Shown here: in pieces, positions 1-10,400 of the stretch
Layout of the letters: each line of letters begins with the position of its first letter
Position numbering within the stretch: position 1 is the stretch's first letter
Assembly (NCBI RefSeq): GCF_036373705.1
Contig: NC_089869.1
Span: 14,209,676 to 14,273,675 of the forward strand
DNA from: Amia ocellicauda
Lineage: Eukaryota; Chordata; Actinopteri; Amiiformes; Amiidae
DNA: 64,000 bases
Direction: 5' to 3'
The notes under the pieces: generated by a model
Seen by the model: only the letters and a program-made list of their open reading frames with translations
The model's database searches: none
What the model was told of the DNA's origin: nothing
Position numbers and translations under genes: made by a program

Positions 1-1640
1 TTACTGTTGATGTTCTTGCAATGATAACGTTCATTTGATCAATTATTATAATTATTATTGTAGTTGGAAGTCACAATATTACACATTTCAGTCAGGTCTG
101 TAGGAGACTCGATCTAAAATCGGACTACATTCATTCGTTAATTATAAATGAATGTGGGCTTATGCAAAGCTTTTTTCATCGTCGTAAAGGGCATTTGTTT
201 CCCCACAATCTGCCACCATAATAGTGTAATGCAAAATACTATTAAAAACAGGACGATTTCTTCCTCGACAATCTGGCACTATTGCAGAAAGCAAATGAGC
301 TAGAACTGGGATGAAATTCAACTTAAATAACAAATATGCATTGTGTAAATACTCAAGTCAGCTCTGCAACGTTATGATGCATCGAATGAATGATGGCTCT
401 GGCCGATTCTGCAGCTGGACACAAACCAAACCCTCCGTTTGAGTGTTTCTGTATTGTGATCGTGACATTTTCAGGCTCTCCGCACCCCCTGTTTCTGTTC
501 AAAAGCAGCCGAGTTTGAGAAGAAGGACACGGGTCGAGACCCTCAGTGTGTGGCACCCCCTGCCCGTGATGTCACAAACCTCTGACACGGTGACACAAGT
601 TAGACACACTGTAACACCCAGACAGCTGGATCAAAGTCATGCAGCCACTCACCTCCGATTAAAGCTCTGCTGCTCCCAGTGTGTATCACGACCACCCAGT
701 TAATAATATTAATACGACTGTTGCCAGCAGCAACTTCAATAAACTAGTACATAATCTTTGACAGAATCGCCTCCCCCGACTGCACCGAGGCGACCTACTT
801 AACATGCAATCTTTAAGCCTTCAAAGTTGGATATATGAATACATTTGTTTTGATCAAATAATGAAAAGATAAACATGTATCCGATACAGAACCAAAACAA
901 ATTATTTATCCCGTATGAAGGAAGTTAGTTTTGAAACAGCTGGTGTTGAGCTGGTCCAAGTAGAGAAACAGGGGGGGAGTTGTTCTAGAAAATCATATGA
1001 TTGAATGTCAGTTATAATATGTAATTGTTTTATCGTTCTGGGGAGTTTTAATAATATGCTTTTACAATCGATATGCATTGCTGTATCGTGTTTTCTATTC
1101 GCTCTCAATGTGTTACAAAATATGTCACCCATTCAAAGCACAAACATGGTCTGGCCCGCATGACTCAGTATGAGGAAAAAATACTTTCTTTTTCATTTCA
1201 GCGCAATAATTACACTTTCTGTTTTAGTTGCTGGGGGGAAATTTGGGGAATTACGCAACGGATAACGGGATATTATTTTTTTCTTCCAAGGACCTGACGA
1301 TTTCACACGTGTAAAACCCAAACCAGGCTGACGCTCCTGATGTAAAATGGAAACTATGTCTGTTATAAACAGTGCACTTGGTGAAAAGGCTACTTCAGTT
1401 CAGAGCTTAAGTTGGGTGGAAACAGATATGGCTGGGAATGAAACGCTCCTAACTCCGGGTCAAGGCTGAAAGCAGGCTCATTTGTCCAGAAGTGTACATA
1501 ATAATTACAGAATGCATCTGCATTAAATGTATAATTATGCTAAGTGCATTTATCTTTTTATGTTTTCCACATAAATGATATGTCATCTTTTACTTGGTTG
1601 TCATGAATAAAGTACAGCCTAATGGTTTAAATCCACATGT

Positions 1641-1661
1641 GAGTACTATTTTCTTTCAGGA

Positions 1662-1721
<60 letters not shown>

Positions 1722-1800
1722 CAAGCCATTCCCTTAGCTGGGGCTTTGTTCATCCCATAATAATAAATATAATAATAAAGATCCTGCAAAAATAGTACTC
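1641..1800. repeat. Inverted repeat (hairpin) around an ATT array
   Basis: The left arm begins GAGTACTATTTT, continues through CAGGATC and runs into TTATTATTAT. The reverse complement of the right arm, ending at 1800, reads GAGTACTATTTT, then CAGGATC, then TTATTATTAT. The arms are about 40-45 bases each with a few small differences, separated by the expanded ATT array and a short non-repetitive loop around 1721-1757. The structure could be a palindromic MITE or a hairpin generated by repeat expansion. Confidence 0.7.
1664..1720 (+). repeat. (ATT)n microsatellite
   Basis: An uninterrupted ATT trinucleotide run of about 19 units, lying inside the left side of the inverted repeat described at 1641-1800. 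Confidence 0.95.
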
Positions 1801-3599
1801 TGCATGTTCCCACATAATCTAGAACCAGCCAGCAATGTTGATCAAAGCCTGCTGAATGGGAGAATATCCATTTAAGCTATTTAATAAATGATTTTGAAAC
1901 AATATTATAATTAAATGATACTTGTTTTACTTGTAAACCCCTATAGTTTTCCTTTTATTTTTGTAAATAGTTTTTAATCATCAATACACTGAAAAGACTC
2001 GTTTTCAACGATAAATCTCTTTTAATTCCAAGCTTTTGTTATTGTTTCATCCCAAATTAGGCCACACTTGCTCTGGGTTACATAAGCGTGTGTCTCTTAG
2101 TGACCAGCTGTTACAGAGATCTGAAGTAGACCATTAGATACTTTGGTTTTGAAAATGGCAACAAGAGTACAACAGTGTCACTGTGACCTAGCTCATTGTA
2201 ACATAATAAACAGCAGGTATCAGAGAGGGGATTCGAACAAGACACCCCCCACATACCTCGACACAAGAGATGACGCTTGAAAACCAATAGATGCTAAAAA
2301 ATATAAATGCATCATACAATTACTACAGTGCATTACATTGTTGATTATTAAATGTTTTATGAAAGTAATATTATGAAACTGTATATTAGCAGAGTACAGT
2401 TTAAATACCACTGGGCTAGAATGTAAATTGAGAAGAGCATTTATTTTGTTAATTATCATTCTTTCCAGAGATATGCCTATCAGTCTGCTTCTGTGTTTTT
2501 AGTAATGAAGTCTTTCCTGAAGACATATTACTGAGGTCGCTGCTCTGGCTCGCAGGGAATCTGATATAATGTATGTTACATAATGACCCCAGATAGTCCT
2601 GGATAGTTTCATCCCTGCAGTACAGTTGCAGTTAAAACCAGGACATGGCTTGGCTGCATTTAAACTTCTTCTGCAGAATTTGATGACATACTATTTTATT
2701 TTCTGACCAGAGATACAAAGCTCATTGTTATTTGTTCATACTAATTTACTGATCTATTATTTTGCTCCGTATCTGTGCTTCTGTAAATGTCTAGACGTGT
2801 TAATGTTTGTAAATATTGCATATTGTTCTGTTATGTCCTTTTCTTTACCTTCACTTCCTTATTTAGCTTATTTTAGCTGGCTGTCTTTTTTGGCTGTTTC
2901 ACTGAGCCATGATTTTTTCCGAAACCAGTGCGAATGACAAATTTCAATGTGCTTTAAGGGCAGGATAGCTGCCTCAGTGGAAGTCCTATTTTTATATAAA
3001 CACAAGCAAACTCCATGACTTTGCTGTCTGTGCCTTGATCCCAGACGGACATTTTTTCTCGGAGCTTAAGCAGGATATGTAAACAGTGACAAAAAGTGAC
3101 TCACCTGGCCACAGTCAGCACAGAGATCTTTAGACGCTGTCGTGGGATGGTTCAGATGCAAAGCTCTGAGGTATTAAATCAGCAGAGCAAGGCTTCTGCA
3201 CTCCTGTATAGCTTTGAAGAGGGGTTTTGCTATTTTATTTATTTATTTTTTAAATGTAGGTCACGTGACCAAACCACTGTGCTAGGTCACATGGGGCCCT
3301 TCCTCTTGTTTACAAACACAGGACTTATTATTTAAAGGTACAGTCTCCAGCTTCAATTTACAAAACATTTGGCAATCTGGGTGTTTTTTCTTTTTCTTTC
3401 AAATTTTCCAATTAATTTACTCCTGTATTTTACACTCCAATTTAGTGCAACATCAACATGCAACACTCAAAGCAGAAGACTTCCTGTCAGCAACGCTCTT
3501 CACTATCAGCAGAAACATCTGTCTGACACGTTTGACACCTTTTGAGACACAGAAGTCGGGGGTGGAGGATCAGTGGAATCAGCGGATTAAATAGATGAC

Positions 3600-5020
3600 A
3601 CCAGCACAGATTCCAGACGTGCAGTTTATTTCAGATTTACCATTTCCATAAAGACACAACCGTTATCCATTCATCAACTAATCAGATAATACCCTTTCAG
3701 TTTTGAACAATCTGATGCAAGCTGACCAAAGAATCTTAACTCGGGAATGCAATTGGAGTTACATTTTTCAAGTTTTAACTTATATACACAATTATCCACT
3801 AAACATATCAACTTTAATGATTTTTAGCTGAATAAGAAATACAGGTCTTACTTTTCCTATTATGCTGTATCAATAAAAGACCCTCTTGGTAGGGTTTGCA
3901 AGTCTTAATCACTGATCACTTCTCAAAGTTTTCATTATTGTTTATGTATATAATTGCACTATTACATAATTATAATCACACACAAAATAACAATAATAAT
4001 GTTTATAATAATATGGGCATATAACCCCAATACCTAGAGGAATCATTAAAGTACCTTTAAAAACAGGGATGTACAGCTTTAATAGTTTTAAGTAACTAAG
4101 ATAGTTTGTAACTAAAGATTAGATAGTAATGTAAAAATCTACAGTCAGCAAAAAGCTTACTTTCCAAAGCCATCAAGGATCAGACATTTCAGAACCTAAG
4201 TACAATATTACCAGAGCAGGTTTTACCTTTCACATTAATGCAATCACTACATGACACCGGCCTGAAAATACAGATCAATAAAATAAATACAGAAATACAG
4301 ACAACTAAATAAATAAATAAATAAATATATAAATATGCATTTGTCAGGTTCAGTTACATACAGATATATGATTGAAGGGCTGTGAGGAAGAGGACATTTG
4401 TAATTAAGTGCATGAGGGAGAATTTAATTGGGATCTTTGACAAAATATTGCATATAAATTACGAAATCTTCTTCCTCTGCACATTGCAATAATTGAACTA
4501 GGACTAATATGATTAATATATAGGTTACAGTTGACAGAAACTTACTTCCAATTCACTGACTACTAGCAGAGTCTATCAACATTAAACTTCTAAAGTAGAC
4601 AATAAGTCATGTGAAGTAGGCCAGATAACATAGGCTTTACATTTCCATTTCTCATAATTTTTCATGGTTTTTAAAAATATAATTAATCGTCATTATTTAT
4701 CCCATTCAATCAGAACATACCTCATGGTAATACAAGGAAAAGAAATGCTAAAGCCTGGGTTATTACACCTTAAGGACAGAGAAAGAAATCACAGCAGCAT
4801 CCTTATTATTTTGGCTTGGATTTGTGACTGTAGAGAAGCCCCGACTCCAGGGAAGGGATGCCCCGGGGCTTGAGCTTGCAGGAATCGTGAAGGTGCAATG
4901 TGTTTGATGGGCTCCTCTTCCTCACTGCTGCTGTGACTGAGGCCCTTGGAGAGGCCCAAATTAAAACTGTGTCTCTTGGAATGGAATGGAAAGGGTTGGC
5001 CCCCAAAGATCATGGTCACA
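3600..5020 (-). other. atp6v0e2: Probable 3' UTR exon of the V-ATPase subunit e gene
   Basis: On the minus strand a polypyrimidine tract and TTTTGCAG end at 5021, and the exon would start at 5020. The preceding exon has a donor (GTGGTAAGC) at 5128/5127, just 10 nt after the stop codon, so the two probably splice together. The exon carries a 76-codon open frame from its first ATG (5019-4789) that resembles nothing I know and is probably untranslated. A TTTATT (AATAAA on the minus strand) at 3625-3630 fits the 3' end. The splice is inferred from consensus only. Confidence 0.5.
3625..3630 (-). terminator. Polyadenylation signal AATAAA (minus strand)
   Basis: TTTATT on the plus strand reads AATAAA on the minus strand, about 1.5 kb beyond the stop codon of the minus-strand V-ATPase subunit gene. 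Alternative AATAAA clusters lie at about 3232-3250, so the true end is uncertain. Confidence 0.4.
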
Positions 5021-5137
5021 CTGCAAAACAGTAATAATGATAGGAAGAAGAATAAGACATTACATGAATTTAGAGATCAAATTATGAGTGTAAACCACCG
5101 ATCTATAAGTAATCATATCTTGCTTACCACAAGTAAT

Positions 5138-6073
5138 TTACTCCCAATAATACCGCAGGTACCAGATGGTTTCATTCTTCAGCTGTGGTCCGAAGAGAGG
5201 GTTAGCCTGGGCCAGGATTGCTATAAGCCAGCTTCAAAACACACAGAGCACAGTCAGCTACAGAGCCCCTAAACCCCAATCACAAAGCCACGACGAGTAA
5301 TTCTGCTCTTAAGCGTACTTGTCATGCAGCACTTGCATTTTCCAGTTCACACAACCAACTGGGATTCTCCATTTTCCAATGCAAGTGTCAGGGAACCCAA
5401 ACCCCTAGTATGTTATGTAGCTCTTAGTATATAAATCCACCCCTTGGTTGTGCAATGAGTTTTACATTTTTCAACAATATTACAAATCAATTAATTATTT
5501 CATACTTACAATAAGTAGCAACAGATTGCTGTCAATATCAGCATTGTGATGACAACACTGGAAATATAAAAAGGAAATGAAGACAGGGTTAGTTTTTACA
5601 GGCTTAGCGAGAACTGTCACAGGGTAGACTGTGGTATATATTGTATAGCATTGAATACCTTGTTATTCCCCAGTAGGAGCTGCCGCTTCCAATGACACGT
5701 CAATGCCCGTAAATATCATATAGTTACAAATGATGGCGAATGCATCTTAAATAATAATGCATGCATTACGTTTGTAAAGCTGTTTGTTACAATCCGGCCT
5801 GATGCTTTCATGTAAACACCACCATATTGATTTGGATCAGGGTAGGACCGGTTGTGCATCCGTTATATTTATATCTGATACCGCTCAATGCAAGAAAAAT
5901 CTGTTTAAATGACCAAGGCAAGGTACAGATGAGACAGATCTAACGGTTTATGGATGCAGGCATATTTACCCCCGGTTGGGTCCTTTCGGGACGAACCAAG
6001 GGGCGACACATCCCACCAGCGCCCACAGCGTCGTGAAGCAGATCATCGGCAGGGTCAGGGAGTGGGACACCAT
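5138..6073 (-). CDS. atp6v0e2: V-type proton ATPase subunit e (ATP6V0E2-like)
   Basis: A small hydrophobic subunit of the membrane V0 sector of the vacuolar proton pump, which acidifies endosomes, lysosomes and secretory vesicles. Coding exons on the minus strand are 6073-5970, 5557-5510 and 5231-5138. Phases join cleanly to 81 codons, the usual family length. The N-terminus MVSHSLTLP is followed by a first membrane segment, then [11 protein letters not shown] and VVITML. A second membrane segment ([13 protein letters not shown]) precedes [16 protein letters not shown] and the end YYWE. The NETIW block holds a conserved N-glycosylation sequon. The HS..LP..FTT start resembles ATP6V0E2 more than ATP6V0E1, but the paralogue call rests on remembered sequences. 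The gene is divergent from PYROXD2, 1.4 kb away. The stop lies 10 nt before a splice donor, so a further untranslated exon is likely. Confidence 0.93.
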
Positions 6074-6198
6074 CTTCAGCCTTCAAACAAGAGCAAAGCC
6101 CGACCGGAGAAATACAAGAGCCTGCAAAGCAAAGCAGTCCCAGCTCGGTGCTCTCTGCCGATCCTTCAGGTGCTGTTGCCAGGTAGATTCACTGTAAT

Positions 6199-6262
6199 CC
6201 CCGCCCCCGCTGACATAAACACGGGATTGGTCAGCTTCCTGTCAAAGCATTTTGTTGATTGG
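6199..6262 (-). promoter_or_regulatory. CCAAT/GC-box promoter of the V-ATPase subunit gene
   Basis: Two inverted CCAAT boxes (ATTGG on the plus strand at 6226-6230 and 6258-6262) lie 32 bp apart, about three helical turns. A GC box (CCCCGCCCCCGC, about 6199-6210) lies between them and the minus-strand ATG at 6073. This is the usual layout of an NF-Y/Sp1 housekeeping promoter without a TATA box. The transcription start is not visible and would lie roughly between 6200 and 6080. Confidence 0.5.
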
Positions 6263-7459
6263 TTCAAAGATGCCATCCGTCACTATTATAGTTTCCTGCG
6301 CAAACTACTGTGTGGGATAAACAGGGTTGGTGTGTGACCCTCACGAACTGTATCACAAGCTGTGCTTGAGTAAGCAGGAAAAGAAATATTGAAAGTGGAG
6401 TGCAATATTTGTCTTTTTTCTGTCACATTTCTTTGCAAGTTCTCTTTTGATATGTCCCTCATAACAAACAAATACATAAATAAATATTGCAATATACTAT
6501 TAATTATATTGGTATATTGGATGTTATATTGTGTAGGGAAGTTTCGGCATACTCCTTCTTGATTGGAGCAAACAAGCTTACTAAGCAGATTGTAACTAAT
6601 TAAGAAGAGACATTGAAATTACTTACTATATAGACTTCAATTAAGAACCTCCTGATAAATGATGCTAACAACACAGCAAGGGTTGTTAAACAATGCAGGG
6701 CAACAAAATAATGCAGAGGCTTATGAGCTATTGTAATTCTATGAGTGATTCTATAATCTTAATGCACATCTCTCATAAACCACTTGCAAAAAGAAGGAAC
6801 GTCTAATTTCACTCTACACTTTTAAGTATCTCCAAATGATTTAATTATAACCAAATTATTAATTTGCCTAATATAAATATTCAGCCATCAACCAGAATAT
6901 TCAGCCATCTGTCATCTGAAATGTCCAACTTATGATTGGCCAAAAGTTGGTTGCCAGGGAGTTAAGGTCACATGCTGGAGTCATGGGTCTCCTGCACCTG
7001 GACTGCCGCAGATGTTATTGTACTATTTTCTACTTTTTCATGTTTGAATGCTTAAACAGATGTTTACACATAATTTAAAAATGAGTAAATAAAACACTGA
7101 TGCTTAAAACCAGATTTCCATATCCAAATCTCTTTTATTATCTTGGAAAATGTGTAGCAATGCAACACAACTTAAAAAACTTTTGTTTGTTTAAAAACAT
7201 TGTTTTTTTGTGCCTCCGGAGCTGGAGGGGCAGTGTATTGGGACTGTATAGTGGAAAACTAGAGACCACTGCAGGCTACCTTTACTGCGTGTTATGCAAT
7301 ATGTATATTTGGCGGAAAAGGAGCTGTGGGCTGGACTTGGAGCAGTTATATGGAGTGTGTAGATTTCCAAGTGCTTGAGACTGAGTGGGTGGAGACTAGC
7401 AGAGGCAGAGGGGAGGACGGAGAGACTGAGGACTATGTTGATCTGGGAAAGGAGCTGTT
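6263..7459. other. Intergenic region between divergent atp6v0e2 and PYROXD2
   Basis: AT-rich DNA without a supported exon. It includes a direct repeat AATATTCAGCCATC near 6876 and 6896. An ATTGG box at 6935-6939 is followed by TTGGTTGCCAGG, which may belong to the PYROXD2 promoter. The 7100-7460 part is probably PYROXD2 5' UTR or promoter; no start site can be fixed from sequence. Confidence 0.4.
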
Positions 7460-10400
7460 ATGGCTGCAGGGTGGTGGGGCCGCACAAGGAAAGCAGCCCT
7501 TTGCTGTGGGACACTCACAAGGGGATGGCACACAGCAGTGCCCAAGACAAAGTATGACGCTGTGGTGATTGGAGGAGGTAATGAGAGTTTTCCCACAGTG
7601 CACAAAAATCCTGTTTTTGGCTTTATAATCTGCTAATCTGCATTGGAAATCTTAAAGAAAAACTAGTCTTTTTGAATCATAATAAGTGAAATGCTGTAGA
7701 AGATGCATAGAGATCTGTTTGCAAGATATTATTCTTGTCACACTCTTTCAGTGTTAAAGGCGGTGTTTTGACTAATGTTTTTTTGCAGTTTATTTGTGGT
7801 GATGCATGTAGAACTAGTAGGAATTGGACCTTAGTCAATTGTTGACAGAGAGAAAATGGGAAATGAGGAAATTTAATCTATTTGCAAAGGATATTATTTC
7901 TATGCATACAGACACAATTGACAGTTTCTGGAATTTTGTTTTCAATCTGCAAAATACATTGTTTCTTAATTCATGCAGTTTTGCAGCACATGTTTTTATG
8001 GACTTGTTTGCTGCAATTAATGTTCCTTGTCTTCATACTTTTAGATCAGTAGTTTAGCTGCTTCCTCGCTATTGGTACTTTGAACTGCAATACTAACAGT
8101 GCAATTTAGCAAAAATCAGTGTGGGAGTCCAACATGTCTTTGATTGTTATCTGATAATTGATTGCACAGTGACCAAAAGAGCAGTAGTCTTTCACATGCT
8201 AAAATATATATTAACGTGCCCTGCTGTTGGTCATGAAAAATGCCACCAAACATGAAATCCCATATATGGCAAACCTGGACAAACAGAAACATTAGTCTTT
8301 ACCAACGCCAACAAGACTGATTCTCTCTTTCTGTCTTTTCAGGACATAATGGACTGGTAGCTGTAAGTGGGATTTGCATGCATTTAATACAAAAAACGTA
8401 ACCTCACTTCTCATTCACAATTATCACCCCATCCCCACCTAATTTTTAAGTAATGATTCCCAAAACCTTTTAGTCTTTGCACTTTAATTGCATGTCCATT
8501 TGTGTCTTTTTTGTATCATTCAATCAGTTTTACAGTACATGGATAATTCATTGCTAGGGTCCTTCTGTAAAGATGCAGCTCACTCTCAGCAAGTCCATTT
8601 CCTGCTTTGGATAGTATGAAGAACAAATAAACACACTCTTTTTAGGCTTAACCCACTCCTTAAAATCTCTTTAAGCGCACCTTTGTGTTTATGTGTGAGT
8701 GTGCCTGAGCATTGTGCCTCTGAGCGTCCCTGTGTCTCTCTGTCTGGGTTTGAGCAGCTGCGTTCAGCTCTCAGCTCAGATGTGTCTGTATTCAGGCTGC
8801 CTATCTGCAGAAAGGGGGTGTGAAGACGGCGGTGCTGGAGCGCAGGCATGTGATTGGTGGAGCTGCCGTAACTGAGGAGATTGTTCCAGGTGAGACGTTA
8901 CTGGTTTGACTGGAGAGGTATGTGCCCTCGTGTCACTAGATGTACAGCTGATTTGCATTGGTATATTTTAAATGGGGTGAAGGTATGGCATATTTAGATA
9001 ATACTGATCACTGGTTTCTTCCAACAAGAACAAGAAACATGAATACAAAACATGAAGGTGCCCAAGGCAGGTCCAATATGTCTCACTGTCCCCTTTTCTC
9101 GTAGGATTTCGCTTCTCCAGGGCCTCCTACCTGCTCAGCCTGCTCAGACCTCACATCTACAAGGACTTGGAGCTGAAGGTGAGGAGAAAGCTTTTGGAAA
9201 TGAACAGGAAACCACAGGGACCTGGAAATATAGTATAATCAGTACAGGAATACAGTAACTTTAAAATACAAAGCATACATCCTAATTCAAAGAGGTAACA
9301 AGTGCAGACATTACAGTGCAAGACACGTCTGAAATTGTAACTCACTGAGCTCAAGAAGAACTAAAAGAAAAACTTGATGGGAACTTTTGAAATATCTGAA
9401 TAATAGGTTTGAATATTAGCTCAGTTCTCTGCACAGAAGGGCACTCACTTTCCAGGCTGACCGACTATCTTCTGAATCTTTAAAGACATAATAGGCACTT
9501 CATTTCTGAGCCTGAAAGCAGGACAAAGTCCCTATGCTTACTATTTCTTTGGCTTGAATAATTATTAAAATCAAAGTAACTTTCAAAACTGTTAAATGTT
9601 AAACTGTCACAGTGTTTGGGATTTTACTTTCAGTCTTGTGGTTGTTGACTCTTCTTTGGCCTCCCTAGATTTAACCACAGTGAGATCAAATCTATATATA
9701 AGAACTGTGAATGCAAGGGTTGTTAAAAAAGGAATTTCCATGGTACAATTAACACATTTCACACCTTCTATTTTAGCTATAGTGCAGCAATAGAACATTT
9801 ATTTGACATAAGGGAAACTCCATTTCAAGGTTCTCTTGATCAAGTCAGATACTGTGTATTCTTTTTATATCTGTCACTAATAAGATTTAAAAATATAAAA
9901 CTGTAACCAGAAATACAATTATATAATATACCACCTTGCTCTCTCTCTCTTTTCACAGAAGCACGGCCTGAAGGTGTATCTACGGGACCCACATGCTTTC
10001 ACCCCCCTGCTGGAAGAGGGAGTTGGGGGGCGACCCCCGCGGTCACTGCTGCTGGGTGGAGACATGTCAGAGAACCTCAGACAGATCAGCGTGTTCTCTG
10101 AAAGGGACGCTAAGGTAGCTGAAACACGTGGGCAGCACAGAGAATAGATGTCTTGGTCTGTCCCTGAAAATGAATCAGAAGCAAATCCCAGTGCATGTGT
10201 GTTTTTTTCTCATTCTTTAATGTGTTGGTTATGAAATGAAGATGTCAAAAAATAATCCTAATATTCTTATTATATCACTATATCTCTCTCTGTGTCTCCC
10301 CTCCCTAGGCCTACCCTGCCTATCAAGCCTACATGGAGAAGCTGGCCAGTGCCATTGATCCTCTGTTGGACGCCCCCCCAGTCAACATCCCTGGGATGAC

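Larger units (their letters stand above)
1..3599. other. AT-rich intergenic DNA, no gene supported
   Basis: No open reading frame here is longer than about 90 codons and none resembles a known family. No exon with a convincing acceptor, coding frame and donor was seen. It holds an ATT microsatellite inside an inverted repeat at 1641-1800. A GTTCGAAT-like box lies near 2230 on the minus strand but has no tRNA fold around it. Several TTTATT runs at about 3232-3250 could serve as alternative polyadenylation signals for the minus-strand gene to the right. Confidence 0.6.

Noticed and set aside
2215-2300. Possible tRNA gene on the minus strand (GTTCGAATCCCC box)
   Set aside because: The bases 5' of the TTCGAAT loop do not pair with CCCCT to form a T stem, and no cloverleaf or A box is evident. 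At most it is a decayed tRNA-derived repeat.
5954-6337. 127-codon plus-strand open frame
   Set aside because: It lies antisense to the first coding exon and promoter of the V-ATPase subunit gene. Its composition reflects the GC-rich promoter and no family is recognisable.
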